Below, in pieces: positions 11,560-25,468 of a stretch of DNA of 64,000 nt (positions within the stretch are counted from its first letter, which is position 1; each line of letters starts with the position of its first letter). The DNA lies in assembly GCA_026936325.1 (NCBI GenBank), contig JAPTHN010000012.1, positions 38,450,537 through 38,514,536 on the forward strand. Reading direction: 5' to 3'. This stretch comes from Platynereis dumerilii. Lineage: Eukaryota > Annelida > Polychaeta > Phyllodocida > Nereididae. The translations under genes were made by a program, and so were the position numbers. Under the pieces are notes generated by a model. The model worked only from the letters and a program-made list of their open reading frames with translations, was not told the origin of the DNA and ran no database searches.

Positions 11560-13850
11560 TCTGAAATAAATTTGCTGGAGCCTACACAGGCATATGGTAC
11601 CCATTGGTTAATGCTCAATAAGATGCACCATCATAGATCATCCTCAATTCATGTTGGAAAGCACACTGGTAAGCACACAGGCCCTGCGCTATACTAGAAT
11701 TTTGCAAAAGTGATGTCTTCTTTTTCAACCGCCTCAGTTTCCGTCACGTTGAGGTCTCTTCCGATCGACATCTCTGCATACCTTGCCCTTCTTGCCCCCC
11801 TCCCCTAGCCAAGGGCAGAAGGTGTAATTGTCCCCCCCCTATCCCGCATCCCTGGTGGGTAGATTGGATCAGAAAGGTTGCATATTTTTAATTAACAGTT
11901 TCAGAGAATAATTCTTTTGGTCGCTCGAGATTAATGGTGTTGTTCTCAAGTGTAAAAGCTTTCTAAAAGAAGAAAAATGATAAAAAATATATAAAGGAAA
12001 GTGATCATCTTATCCAAGGGATTTTCTCACCTTGATTTGGAGTTCATAGAGTCATTGAAATTACTCTCACCGATTTAGCTTGTGATGCACTTGTTGAACC
12101 AAGTGGAAGCAATTTGTATTTAAGAAAATTATCTTACCAGTATGTGATGTTATTATAGTTACATATATAAAATTGATGAACAGACAAAGATATACATGGG
12201 TTTCTCTAGATAGATAAATTGTAACATTCACTATGGTTCATTTTTAATTTGCCTATTTAAATATATATTCATTAATTATTACACAAATTTATTATAATAA
12301 AATTCTATTACACTGCACACATCATTTCTCATGATCAGCTGTTCTGCACAACCTGTGATAAATTGCCATGTTTCAATGTTGTATTGAGTGTTGGATATTG
12401 CTGTGGATTGCACATGTATTGTTTTAACATGTATTCCATGATGCATTCACAGTTTCCCTACACATGTGGGGCATCCTGCAATTTTTAGTTAGTTGAAGTT
12501 TAACTCAGGACATGTGAAGATGTTCTAAAATTGCTTACTAAATTTTGATGCTCATAAGGTTAGTACAATTTACTGGTTTTTTGTATAAAAAGTTCTTGTA
12601 AAATAATGTAAAATTGATGTGTATAAATATATGCTTATTTCTGTATATATAAAATATGGTGTATATGCTTAAAATCACATTAGCTTAAAAACACATGCAA
12701 TGTGCATTGTGCATATAGTACTCAGACATTTGAGTTTGATGAACATAATAATTTAGTCAATGTTTGATGTATATGCGAGGTGTAGCTCCAACTTAGATAA
12801 ATCATATGATGTTTCAGGTTGACTATGTATATGAGTATCTTGATAGACCTTGGATGCTACAGTGTACCCAGGAGTATGCACAATCTTGTGAGTGTTTTTC
12901 ATTTGTAGTGCTCAATTCATATTTTGTGTAGATTCATGTCACTGGTCAGTCATTATGATATTCAATTTATTTATTGGGTTATTTTATGTTGTTTTTCAGT
13001 TTCACCTTGAAACCTTGATCTCGAAACCTTGATCTTCAAGTGTGCAATAAAAGTGCTGAAGTACAAGTAAACTTTTCGTTGTTCCTTCCCTGGGAGGTAG
13101 CATTCAAAATAAATTTTTTGGTCAAATGTGACCTGTTTTTATGTCAATAAAAACGTATATAATATAGATTTAAACAATAAGATCTATATACCCGAGCTCG
13201 GTGTCATGCATTGAGGGCAATCTCAAATCATCATAAGTTCACCTTAAAGGGCGGGATTCCAGAGGCTCCAAAAACCGACTGGTTGTCAATTTGTGAGCTG
13301 CTCCATATAAGGCCATCGGGTCATAAAAATTGCTCAAGAGAGCTGATAGGCTTCTTGAAAAGGATGTTAGCCATTTAAAAGAAGGGTAAATATTACATAA
13401 TTATTCCAATGTTATACTTCAATTTCAGAGCTCTATAGATCCTTTGAAATTTTGGGGGTGATAAAGTTGTCTTATTTCTGACTAATCAGCTTGAAAGATG
13501 ACAGGTCTGCCAATCAAAGTTACAAGACAAAATCTGTATTAATTCAATATTTTCCTTAATTTCTTAAGAAATATGAACTTTGAAACACCTGAAATAGCAC
13601 TAATTATGTGAAATTGTACAATGCAACGAAATATATGAAAATCGTTTAAGTAAATGGAATATTTCTCATTGTGTTCCATTGTTTATGAAGAGGAATGAGA
13701 GATGTTGACTGCTTGGAGGTTGGACACAGAATGAAGAATGGTTCAACCCATCCTGCTTTTATAGCAGGTTCCCCTCCTTTCCTGTCAGTTGTGCAGCTTG
13801 AAAATTAAAGAATATTTCTATCGGCAGGACCCCTAATTGATCCCTTGTAT
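11560..13850. other. Gene-poor spacer with diverged block D copy
   Basis: The part from 11865 to about 12090 (TAGATTGGATCAGAAAGG, TTTTTAATTAACAG, then TGATCATCTTATCCAAGG) is a diverged relative of the start of the tandem units at 16.85, 19.77 and 22.93 kb. The rest is AT-rich with no supported gene. Confidence 0.6.
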
Positions 13851-14340
13851 AAAGTGGGTGATAAATCATCAATTGAATAACATCCAATATTGAGTTGCTC
13901 CTAATTGGAAACTCAAGATATGAACAAGACATTATTACAGATCTCATATAAGTGTGCCATGTCCCATGTGAATTTATGCAGAGATGATGTCAGTATCTCA
14001 ATACTGATATCACTATCTGGGGACTCCCTGCGAGTATTTGAGACCACACCTCAAGTATTGATTCCGACTGCTAATGACAAATTATGCTTACTGACAAAGT
14101 GTGAATATCAACTGATTGGTTTGTTTTCATACATGTAATACTTGCTGTTTTCAAAACATCAAACAAAATGATCAGGGCTGACCATCAATTTAGCAGTTTC
14201 TTGTAGATTTATAACAATCTGATCAGAGAAGGTCCCAAGTTACGCAGCTGAAACTGAATATACCACCATGACTACAATATGCTCATACTGACATCACATG
14301 AGCACTGTGGCAGTTGAAAAGAGCATGGCACAGTAATTTG
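13850..14340. repeat. Paralogous block E, copy 1
   Basis: The blocks ACAGATCTCATATAAGTGTG, TGCAGAGATGATGTCA and, further on, CATGAGCACTGTGGCA recur in the same order at about 60980-61780 and 62580-62700. In that copy they are separated by two inserted elements. A 77-codon open frame here is not kept in the paralogue. Confidence 0.8.
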
Positions 14341-15250
14341 AGGGGAAGGTTTGTATGCTCCTGTATCAAGACTTGACTATTCTGTTTTTTGTCCAATTTT
14401 TTTGACACACTACTGTTCAAAATCTGGTTCTCGTTTGATATACCTGTATGGCCTATCCATCAGTTTTGTTTTCCTCAAAGTGCTATGTTCCTGTGCTTTT
14501 AAAGGGCGTAAATAGTACATACAGGCAGACAGGTTCTTATTTCAGCCGCTTAAAATATAAATTTTACATTGAACTATTTCTTGTTAAAGAAAATTGGCTT
14601 GTCGATGCTTATGACGCCCTTTTCTGGATGCTTTTTCAAGCTCGAGCATGAATCAACAATAAGAAACTTTTCCGATTTAAAATAAGCTTTATAATGTATT
14701 TCCTCATTTGTGCAACTGAAAAATTGGTCAATTTTCTAGATCTTTCTCAGAAGTGAATATATATTGGTGTGTTTTTTTTTTCATATTTGATAAAGTTGGC
14801 ATGGCAATTTAATATCTGGGTGTAATTTTTGATTTATCACATTCATAATAAGTGAACTATGTGCCTGTTTTTAATAAGAATGCTTGATAGTTGACCTATG
14901 AAATATCTTTGCTGACCTGCTACAAAATTTTGTAAGTCAAAAAGAATATCAGGACTGGATTGGGCATCCTGGACATACTAAAAAAAACGTATTGATCAAA
15001 ATAATTAGCTGTTTTTGCAAGATTTGCAATACCGGTACAGATGATTCTGAGGCCTGCTGATGGGCAATCCCATAATAAACTTCAATGGGTTTTGTGCAAC
15101 CTCTAAATATTAAATGTTTGTGCTGAAATTCTATACAATGCCGTCTATCTCTATAAGATCGCAATACAATATTAAAATCTGAGAAATTTAAAAGAAAGAG
15201 TTTTTGGACCACTCAAACAGTAATACTTCACAACAAAAAAGGAATGTCAT
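14341..15250. other. Intergenic, nothing recognised
   Basis: Short open frames only, with no splice or homology support. Confidence 0.5.
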
Positions 15251-15495
15251 CAGAGTGACAAGGCTAGGTCAACCTGCCAATGTTGTTTTACTGAGACTAA
15301 CAATGATACGCATTTGAATGCCACTAAAGAGCAATTCGTTCTTGGAATTGATGCAGGGCGAGTGTCACTGGGTGACGTTGCTCACTTGCCAATTTACAGA
15401 GGATGGTAGGTGATGGATGGCGGGATTAAGAAAGAGAAAGAAATTGATGTTGGACATTTGATGATGTTCAGGAGGAAATGAGCATCTAAAAGCCA
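15251..15495. repeat. Dispersed paralogous block B, copy 2
   Basis: Same order and orientation as 5211-5460, with many point differences and small indels that break any shared reading frame. Confidence 0.75.
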
Positions 15496-16383
15496 TCTGA
15501 AGACAGGAAAATTTGCAGGATTTCTCTATACTGCTCCATTCCTATGAAAAGTCCTTTGAAATCAAGCAAGTTCATCTCCAACAAAGACCAATTCGACAAA
15601 AAGGTTTTACAAAGATTGCTCAGACTAGATATATCATATGACAAGCTACAATAAGATTTATATACTTTAGTGTACTTTGGAAAGTGATATTTCAAATTCT
15701 GTCCTCTTGCATTGAGTTGTCCATTCATATTTCTCAGATACTGGGTCTGATAAAATCTTCAGTATATTATATTATGTTGAAAAAAAATTACAGCCTTGAT
15801 GAATTAGAAAGGATGAGAACAACAGAAAAGAAATCCAAAGCAATCATTCTGAAAAAAAAAAGAAACAATCACCTACTTTAAAGCCGAAAAAAGCATGTGC
15901 AAGGGTACAAAAGTTCGACGAATGAAAAATGACAAGTGCATTACTTTCATTGTCATTTAGCATTGGCAATGCAAAAGAAAGATATGCTGCATGCAATTCA
16001 TTTTATTTGTCCACCCAACATAAATAAATAAATAAATCAACCAACTACACTCTCTGACTGTGTCCTCTTTCCTTTTTTTTTCTTAATCCAGTAACTGACA
16101 ACTCATTCAAACAACATTTACTTTGGGATGGCTCTCCAGAGCAAATTCCAGGCCGGGACATCCGAGGTAGTGACTGTGACCATGGCATGGGCCTCTGAGA
16201 CAGAGACCAAGGCAAGGCCAGCGTCGAGATAGAGGCTGGTCCGAGTGCTCCAATACTGGCCCAAAGATGCCCGAGACCGAGGCAAGGTCAGGGCCATCAA
16301 GATATGAGGTGCTCTCAAAGTAGCTATTTATCGAACTGAAGTGATAGGAAAGCTGCTCAAAAATGTTGTTGAATTCTACACTA
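15496..16383. other. Intergenic with short GC-richer patch
   Basis: A local GC-richer stretch at 16125-16320 contains imperfect internal repeats of GGCAAGG(C/T)CAG and GAGACCGAGG/GAGACAGAG. No gene is supported. Confidence 0.45.
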
Positions 16384-16786
16384 GCAATTGTGCAGAGTAC
16401 GAGTTACGTATGTAAATTCTACGTACGAAACTCATAAAAAAGAGCCGATCCGTAGAACGTACGTACGTTTTCGTGCGAATTTCGTACAAATTCATAAAAA
16501 TTTCACACAGGCACTTTTCAGTTACTTTGGCCATTTTAGCGCAATATGGTTATCATGAACGGTTTAAGATTAGACCTTGTATTGGCGTATGTGAAAAAAA
16601 ATCACCAAAAAAATCAAGTTAATGCCCCAAAAACCAACTTTATACGTATGAAATCCATACGAAAATTTACGTAACGTTTTATGTACGTAAATTTTCGTAC
16701 ATAATTCATACGTGAAAACAACTGATTTACGTACGAAATACGCAAGAAAGAGCAACGCACGTTTACGTACGCTGCACAATTGGCCA
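16384..16786. mobile_element. MITE rich in ACGTACG palindromes
   Basis: Inverted termini CAATTGTGCAG-GTACG (left) and CGTACGCTGCACAATTG (right). The interior carries numerous TACGTA/ACGTACG steps and a hairpin around TTATGTACGTAAATTTTCGT. It stands out sharply from the flanks in CpG content. No target duplication was resolved. Confidence 0.65.
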
Positions 16787-16849
16787 TGTATCCGAAATCG
16801 AAAAGATTGAAGTGAGGGCCACTGAGGGTTTTTGGGGGTCAAAGACGTC

Positions 16850-19730
16850 TTTAGAGGTGAGGCAGACAGGTCTAAGTAGGATCTTAATCATATCATGGTC
16901 CAGATAGGAGACATAGGGTGTGGGAAGATTGGATCATAAAAGGTCAAATTTTTTAATTAACAGCCCATGGAACGAGTCTTAGGGTACTAAACATGATTAA
17001 TATAGTGTTTTTCTCTGGTGTAAAAGCTTCAAAAAGTAAGAAAATGTGGAAAAAAAGATAAAGCAAAGTAATCATCTTATACAAGGTATCTCTGCTCATA
17101 TTGTCTTGGGTGGGAGTTTATAAAGAAATGCAGCTTGGCGATTATCGAGAAAAAGCAATCTATAATTGATAAATCTTGGCTGTATGTGATGGCCTGTCAC
17201 TGATAGACCTGTGATAGTCGAGCTCAGAGATGCATATATAACAGCTAAAGATATACCTGAATAGTTTTGAAATAGAGATGGATTTTGGTAAAATGCTCTA
17301 CGTACACCAGTTAAGGGTTATTATATATTGATGACAATCCACAATGGTTGGAAGTTAATCATAATCTCTAGAAAAAAGTGCCCTGTCAGCATTTCTATTG
17401 TCAGACCACACTGTGTGCCGCACAATGTGCGAAATGTGGTATGCTTTTCAATATGCCGTGAACCCCCAGTTGATGCCTAGATCATATAGTGGGATAAATT
17501 AACACTTTGTCACCCCTAATTGGAAATCCAAGACATGAATAACTCAACTGTTCAGTGGAGGAGAAGCGAAATTCATCATGATGGTTGCAGATTTGGATGG
17601 CAAGGCTCATATATCCACGCAGGACTACTCTCATGTCTCAGATTATCAGTCCAAATTTTTGACACACTCCTATTAGGAACATAGTTCTCTTGTCAAATCT
17701 ATTTTAAAATGTCTTAGCTAAATAGAACACTGATTAATTCTGTTATCATCATTGTTTGTCATTTTTTAGATTTCGATATATGACATTTTCTTAGTTTGTC
17801 TTACTTTGAGAGACCTCTATTATTACATAGTACCGATAATTTAAGACAGAATATGAGTGTCACCATTAATAGCTAGGCCCCAATAAACACAAAAAGCTGT
17901 CATTATCACATTGTATTTTCTCGTGAGTGCACGATAAATCGATTTCAGACGTTACTCACTACACTTCCAATTTCAAGGTTATGGACATGACTTCAGCTCC
18001 CTGATATTACTTGCCAAAGTACCAGAAAACGACCCTGTTGCTTTTGTGAAGGACTTCTTCCCTTGGGCTCTAAGACCCCAGTACACACTTAATTTACACA
18101 GCACCAACAAAAATATGAAGAGTTGCCAGAAAATACAAAGCAAAAATGTGTAAAGAAAAGAAGCCTTTTTTAGATCAGCGAGAAATCACATTATTGTGTC
18201 TTTAAAGGTAATTTCACTTCAGGCTGTGACACCTACAATCTCAAATTTCAACCTTTTGTGATTTCAGCTGACGAGAAAAAACAAAACAACCAAGGGGAGA
18301 ATTAGTATCAGTAAATCTCGAAAGACAGCCGTAACAATGTATATTATGTGTTGTTTGGTGCTCAGCCAATCAGAGCATTTTTAAAGGATTTTCGATAAGG
18401 AGACCAATTGATCTACGTTACACATTAGTTGTGGTGCCGCGGTGCGCGACTTTTAATGATCAGGTGAAGATCAATAAATGCATTTATGATTATGTATGTA
18501 TGTACCACTACAGCTTGCCAAAAGAGGATTTGATTTTTCAGCTAGTTATAAAAATGTATACTGATAGAGATAAAATGGTAAGAAAAATGAATTGAATTGA
18601 ATTGAAAAAAGTATAAAGTATGGTTCAATATCACTAGCCACTGTTAGATTTATTGCTCAGGAGCCTTAGACAAGATGTATATCAGATGACGAGCCAGTAT
18701 CAGATTTGTGTACTTCGATGTACTATGTACACTGCCAAGCAAATACAATATTTCAAATTCAATGCTCTTAAGTCATGCTGTCATATTTTCTGAAGACTGA
18801 GTCAGGTAAAATATAATAAAACGAAAGATTGAATGCATCATATATCAAGAAAGATAAGAACAGCAGAAAGCAAATCCAAAGAAATCATTCTGAAAAATTA
18901 TCGCCTGCACTGAAGCTAGTATATATAACAATGACATTTTGACAAGCTGATAGTGACAACTTCTTCGATATCACTTCACTTTTTATCTTTTAAAACAAGA
19001 ATAAAAGATAAATTTGCCTTTGCATTTCTCATTGCTGGGCTAAGAGAAACATCCAAATCACCTACAAAAACTGACTCTAATGTCTTTTAATTTTTTTAAT
19101 CTAAACCATGTACTGCAAAGATGTATTTCATTGTAGGTTCCAGTTGTGTCTGTTTCGAATAGACATGAATGAACTGTCATATATAAGGAAGCATGTATAC
19201 TACAAAAAAAAATTTTATGAAAAGAAAAGCAGGGTCAGCAGCAGCTCAGCACCCAACAAGCCAAGAGTTAGGGTTTGGATTAGGGTATTAGTGGTTCTAG
19301 ATTACCATTAGCTTTAAGGATATTATGGGTTGGAGATAAGGAAACAGCAGGCAAACATGACTATTGTTCTCCTTTAGGCTTTAGGTGGCCACTTTCTTGG
19401 ACATTTGATGCTTTATATATATGGTTGAAGCAGTAATATCTTGAAACCAAATTTACTCTGAAGTAACCCCTTGCTCTCTTGTAAACTGCATGTTATGTAC
19501 ACTGGCATGCAAACCGGTTTGCATACAAGTACAGAGCTAGAAATTTGGGGTCTTCTATTTCATCCACCTCATTATCTGTAAAACCAGTCACTTTAAGGTA
19601 TCTTCCAAGCAGCATATCCGCTAGATTAACACTTTTTAAAAAGATTCCAATTTACTGCACTGAAGAGATAAGGAAGTAACTCCGAAAAACTGTTGAATCC
19701 TTAAGTAAGATCTAAGATGCCCACCGAGGT
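16850..19730. repeat. Tandem unit D1 of ~3 kb array
   Basis: Starts with GAGGCAGACAGGTCTAAGTA. It includes block C (17.5 kb) and the segment GGACTTCTTCCCTTGGGCTC near 18050. Repeated at 19765 and 22930. The long frame seen in unit D2 (20877-21428) is closed here by a stop after about 45 codons, so protein coding is doubtful. Confidence 0.85.
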
Positions 19731-22700
19731 GTCTGAGAAGGTTTAGAGGTCAGAGATATCTTCAGAGGTGAGGCAGACAGGTCTAAGTAGGATCTTAATT
19801 AAATCATGGTCCAGATAGAAGACATAGGGTGTGGGAAGATTGGATCATAAAAGTTTGTTTAATTAACAGCCTATGGAATTAGTCTTTGGAAGGCACATGA
19901 TTAATGGTGTTTTGATGAAAAAGCTTGAGAAAGAAGCGTTGGACAAAAATAAAAGGTGAAGTAATCATCTTATACAAGGAATCTCTGAAATTATTCTCTT
20001 GCCTTTGAATGGAGTAATCCATCTTGGGCATCACTGATTATGGAGAAAATGCAATCTACAATTGAGAAATCTTTGCTGTAAGTGACAGGTTAGAGTTGAG
20101 ATCAGAGACGCATTATATTTAACATTGATCAGTCAATAGTAACAGACAAATATGGACAATATTGGATTGACATGGATTTAGGTAAAATGCTCTATATATA
20201 CCAGTTAATGGTTATCATATATTGATGACAATCTCACAATAGTTGGATGTCGATCATAATCTCCAGCCAATAATATTGTGTCAGCATTTCTATTCTCAGA
20301 CCATATTGTGTGCCACACAATGGGGTAACTGTGGTGTGATTTGCAATAATCCATGGAATAAATCAACACTTTGTTGCCCATAATTTGAAATCCAAGACAT
20401 GAACGACTCAGCAGCAAAGGAGAAGCATGCAAAATTAATCAAAATGATATCAGATTTGGAGGGCAGGTCTCATGTGTCTAAGATTATTGGTCCAAATTTT
20501 CTTGACACACTCATACACTACATAAACTGTGCACATGGTTTTCTTGTCATATCTTCTGTAAAACGTCTTAGCTAAGTATAGCACTGGTTAATACAGTTTA
20601 TCATCGTTGTTTATCATTTTTCAGTTTAAATATCTGACATTTTCTTTTTGTCTTAATTTGAGGGACCTCTATTCTTTTAAAGTATCGATAATTGAACACA
20701 GAATTTGAGTATCACCATTAGTAAGTAGGCGCAAATAAACACAAAAAGCTGTTATTATCACACTGTATTTTCTTGTGAGTTCACGATAAATCGATTTAAA
20801 ATGTCACTCATTACCCTTCCAATTTCGAGGTTATGGACATGACTTCAACTGCTTGATATTATGAAAAACAATTTCCATGTTTTCAAGTTTTATTCACTGG
20901 ACTTGGAGTGACATTTTCATTAATTGTGGTTTCTTCCTAGATATCTTTTATACATTTTGTTGTATGTTGAAACAATATAGCATCTGTCAACCATTGCAAT
21001 ACAACCAGGAAATACAATTGTGGAAGAATGTCAGACTTGCCAAAGTTCCAGAGAAAGACCCTGTTGCTTTTGTGAAGGACTTCTTCCCTTGGGCTCTAAG
21101 ACACCAGTGCACACTTAACTTGCACAACACCAATAGAAATATGAGGAGTTGCAAGAACATACAAAGAAAAAATGTGAAAGGCAAAAAAGCCTTTGTCAGA
21201 TTTGTGAGAAATCACATTGTTGTGTCTTTGCAGGTCACTTTGCTTCAGGCAGTTACACGTATGATCTCAAATGAAAGTAAAAAAAAAAAAAAACCAAGAG
21301 GAGAATTAGTTACAGTAAATCTCAGATTGAAAGCCTTTACAATGTGCAGTTGGGTGCTCAGAAGATCAGAGCATTTTTTAAGGATTTTCGACAAGGAGAC
21401 TAATGGACCAACCTTACAACATTATTAGTGGTGCCATGGTGCATGACTTTTAATGATCAGGTGAAGATCAATAGATGTATTTATTATTATGATTATATAA
21501 GTATGTAGCACTGTAGCTTGCAAATGATGTGTAGCTGGGTGAATGATGGATGCTTCACTGATATCAACAGAATCACCGTGTGACATCATCCGCTCATCTG
21601 GGCATTATGTCAAATTCAGTTATTAACTTTTTCTGAAATGCAGCTATTTTGCTTTGGTAAGCTTGACAAATTTGACAGAGTTTATGAGACTAGATTTTGA
21701 ATGAAAACACAGCTTTCGAAAATTTGAATACAAGCATCTATCCATGAAAGTCAATTGATTGTACTGGCGCTATTCAATGCTGATGGTCAGTGTCTTCAAA
21801 ATATGCGATTCCTGTCACTGGAGCTGGGTACTCTATAAACTATTTGGAAAAATAACAAATAAAATCAATGTTTCGGACTGGCAGTTTCTATTTGTAAAAT
21901 GCTCAGTAAATAACTAAACCTTTCTGCCATTGTTACAAGAAACGAATTTAATAACAATGTGGATCTACAATTCAGAAGCCGTAGACAAGATGTACATCAG
22001 ATGACGAGCCAGTACACTTTGATGTACACTGCAAAGCAAATACAATATGTCAAATTTAATGATCTTGCATTGTGCAGTCATATTTTCTAGAAGACTGAGT
22101 CAGATAAAATCTTGCAGTTTCTTAAAAAAAAAGAGAGATTGAAAGCATGGGTATATCAAGAAAGATGAAAACGTATGTAGCCATGACATTTTGACAAATA
22201 GAAGGCACAAATTTCTTTTCATTTTACTTCTATCTTCGACAACAAAAGTGAAAGAATAAAGTTGCAATTTCATTTCTTATTGCTTGCCTGAGAAAAACAT
22301 ACATATAAATCACCTCCAAGAACAGACTCTAATACATTTTATTTAAATCTATTCCGTGTACCTTAAACAGCAAGGCTGTAATTAGGGCTGCCAGCTGCAC
22401 TGCAGCTGCAGGCCTTATGTGACGAGTAGACTCTGTTCTGTGTCACTATGCTGTGCACAGGATCCTGTTAAAACTATGCATTGTATGAATCTGTTACTTC
22501 GCAGTATGCTTTCTTTTGGCCCGTTCTCAGCTCTTTTCAATTTTGGTCGTTCTCCATGACATATTCATTGAGTATCTATCAAAAATGTACCTCTGCCACC
22601 CTATACAATGTCCATATTCGCACCATTGTAGATACGGTTGAAGCAGTATCTTGAATGTACTCTTAAGTACATGTAACCCCTTGCTCTCGCATGCATACGG

Positions 22701-22880
22701 TTAACATTTAAGTACAGCACAAGAAATTTTGGGTCTTCTATTTTATCTGTAAAACCAGTCACTTTAAGGTCTATGCAAACAGCATCTCTGCTTTGTGGAC
22801 TCTCTTTTAAAAGATTCCAATTTACTGCACTGAAGAGATAAGGAAGTAGCTCAGAAAAGTTCGTAGTAATTACATGCCCA
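19731..22880. repeat. Tandem unit D2 of ~3 kb array
   Basis: Second copy, about 2.9-3.2 kb from its neighbours. It holds a 183-codon frame (20877-21428) containing DPVAFVKDFFPWALR. I do not recognise the protein, no signal or domain is evident, and the reading frame is not preserved in units D1 and D3. It is therefore reported as a repeat rather than a gene. AATTTACTGCACTGAAGAGA at about 19649 and 22818 marks the unit edges. Confidence 0.8.
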
Positions 22881-24520
22881 CCAAGGTGTCTATGAAGGTT
22901 TTGGGGTCAGAGATATCTCTAGACGCGAGGCAGACAGGTCTAAGTAGGATCTTAATCAAATCATGGTCAAGATAGAAGAAATTGGGTGAGAGAAGATTGG
23001 ACCGAAAAGGTTAGGTTTTTTAATTAAGAGCCAATGGAATTAGTCTTTAGAGGCACATGATTAATGGTGTTTTGGTGTAAAAGCTTGAGAAAGAAAGTGT
23101 TGGAAAAAATATTAGGTGAACTAATCATCTTATACAAGAAATCTTTGAGCACATTCTCTGGCCTCGGGTTGGAGATTATAAAAAAAATCTAGCTTGGGCA
23201 TCACTGATTATCGATAAAAAGCAATCTACCATTGAGAAATCTTGGCTGTATGTGATAGGTTAGAGTTGAGATCAGAGATGCACATATATAACATCAGTGG
23301 ACAGCCACAGATATCCTTGGATAGTTTTGAAGAGATACATATTTAGGTAAAATGCCCTACATATACCAGTAAAGTGTTATTATACATTGATGGCAATCTC
23401 ACAATCAGAGCATTTTTAAAGGATTTTTGACTGGGAGACCAACGGGATTTCATAGCGCCGTGACACGCCATATATATATCTATCAGCCGAATATTCGTAA
23501 GATATATTTATGTAATGACATACTCGAGAGAGTTAAACAAAATGTTTAATGTTAAAAAAAATTGGGAAATCAGAAAGACGGCAGAAAAATAATTGTAAAG
23601 TGAAGAATACTTTTTGATATTGAAATGCGCCCAAGAGCTACAAATCATAACAAACTAAATGTGAAATTAATGATAGTTTCTGGGAAAATTGGTCTCCCAG
23701 TGATACCAATTTTGCAATGACTGGGAGGCCAAATCTGTCCACTGGGAGACCATTTGGTCTCCTAGTTACCATGTTAAAAAATGCACTGCTCACAATGGAA
23801 GTTAATCATAATCTCCAGCCAATAGTGTTATGTCAGCAGTTCTATTGTCAGACCACACTGTGTGCCACACAATAGGCTTTACGTGGTGTGCTTTTCAATA
23901 AACCATGGACCCCCAGTCGACTCCTTGGTCATATTGTGGGATAGATCAACTTTTGGTAGCCCCTAATTGGAAATCCAAGACGCGAACATTTCAACAGCGG
24001 AGGAGAAGCAGAATTTGTCATAATGATGGCAAGGCTCTTACGTATATCGAGACAGGACTACAGTGTCTAGTATCAAATTAACAATTTCCAACTTTTGCAC
24101 CTGAGGATAGAATTACAATTTACGAATGTTTCTTCCTAAATGGCTGTTAAACCTCATGGTTATATGTAGAAGCAATAGCATCCGCAAACCATTGCAATAT
24201 AGTCGAGAGAGAACGATGTGGAAGAAAGAGAACACATGTGTTCTGATGCAGGAAAATGACCCTCTTACCTTGTGCAAGACTGATTCCCTTGAGATATTGG
24301 ACCCAAGTACACACATTAAACACAGAGTTGCAAGAAAATACTAAGAGAAATGTGAAAAAGAAAAAAACCTCTGTTAGATTATTGAGAAATCACATTGTTG
24401 TGTCTTGAGAGGTCATTTCGCTTCAGGCAGTGACACCTACGATCTCAAATTTCGACCTTTTGTGCTGCAGCTGTGGATGAAAAGCAAAACAGCCTAGAGA
24501 GAATTTTCTAAACCTAAATC
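22881..24520. repeat. Tandem unit D3 of ~3 kb array (partial)
   Basis: Third copy, shortened on its right and carrying a hAT-type insertion at 23406-23788. The FVKDFF-like segment near 24240-24340 is recognisable at the DNA level but frame-broken. Confidence 0.8.
23406..23788. mobile_element. hAT-type non-autonomous element 1
   Basis: Termini CAGAGCATTTTTAAAGG (left) and, inverted, CAGTGCATTTTTTAACATGG (right). Perfect 8-bp target duplication CTCACAAT at 23398-23405 and 23789-23796. The interior has a run of CTGGGAGACC motifs near both ends. No transposase. Related CAGAGCATTTTT ends are present in units D1 (about 18377) and D2 (about 21368). Confidence 0.9.
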
Positions 24521-25177
24521 AATGTGACATTGTCACAAGGCCAGAAGGAAAATGCATGCAACTCTGACTTGCGGTTTGCCAAGACAAAGCTGTCGGTCCC
24601 TGAAATTCCATCAGTGCCTACGCTGGGCGAGTAAAAACTACCTCACATGGGGTGGTTGTGTAACCTGTCAGTACTACCGCTCTGTCTTTGTTCTTCTTCC
24701 ATACTTAAAATGCTCTTCGCTACTAATTGATTTATCATTACAATTATCTGTTTATGTACGCCCTACATCACATCTTCTTGAACTGATTGGCAATGAACCA
24801 TCAAGAATAAGTTAACCCGCTGACCATAAACCATCCATAAAAGTTTAAAAGTTCAATACCGCTTCTTAAAATAAGTTTCAAAGCATTAACGTTTTTATGA
24901 AGACTATTGATGTTGCACTGTTGATGGCATCATTTCACGATATTGTTGAGAAGCATATATCTGGAAAAATTCAAGTTCAATCCACAGATCGATCACAACA
25001 GGTGTCACTGACACAGGCATCATTTGTTTCTTTAAAATGTCATCAATATAACCACAATGCATGAAGCTTCAAATATGTTTTGATAAAAACAGCCACAAGA
25101 AAATAAATATGGGATCTTGAATAGAATTTGTTTGACATGCTTTTCTCGCCCACGAATGACGCTAATTCTATTGGTAT
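24521..25177. other. Intergenic, nothing recognised
   Basis: No supported gene or element; ends at the SINE target duplication (25165-25177). Confidence 0.5.
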
Positions 25178-25455
25178 ATTGTTTGTTTGTTTGTTTGTGT
25201 TTTATGCCTCTGCAGCACCTTAGTGGGCTATATCGAGGCAGGCGATTGTTGTATGATGATGAGAAGACTGTGAGTCTGGCACATACCCTATTAATTCAGG
25301 GATGCCCAGGGTCTTCCAGTTGCTCCAGCATAGAATACTGGATACAACCCGCCTCCATTTAACGTCCCATGGGCTCGGACTAAAGTGAGTTCCCGGGGTG
25401 AGATTTGAACCCACGCCCTCAAAGCCAGTTAACCAGCGCACTTATCAATTAGGCC
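25178..25455 (-). mobile_element. tRNA-derived SINE
   Basis: On the minus strand the 5' end carries a tRNA-like head: an A-box-like TGATAAGTGCGCTGG and a B-box GGTTCAAATCTCACC about 30 bases further on. A tRNA-unrelated body and a 3' tail of (CAAA)n follow. A perfect 13-bp target duplication, ATTCTATTGGTAT, flanks it at 25165-25177 and 25456-25468. Intact RNA polymerase III promoter boxes suggest a fairly recent insertion. Mobilised in trans by a LINE. Confidence 0.9.
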
Positions 25456-25468
25456 ATTCTATTGGTAT

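Noticed and set aside
20877-21428. 183-codon open frame as a gene
   Set aside because: Paralogous copies at about 18.0 and 24.2 kb are frame-broken and no domain, signal or splice logic is visible; kept only as a finding on the tandem units.
25178-25455. A functional tRNA gene
   Set aside because: The A/B boxes belong to a longer unit with a tail and target duplication, so it is a SINE; no cloverleaf with a proper acceptor stem was evident.
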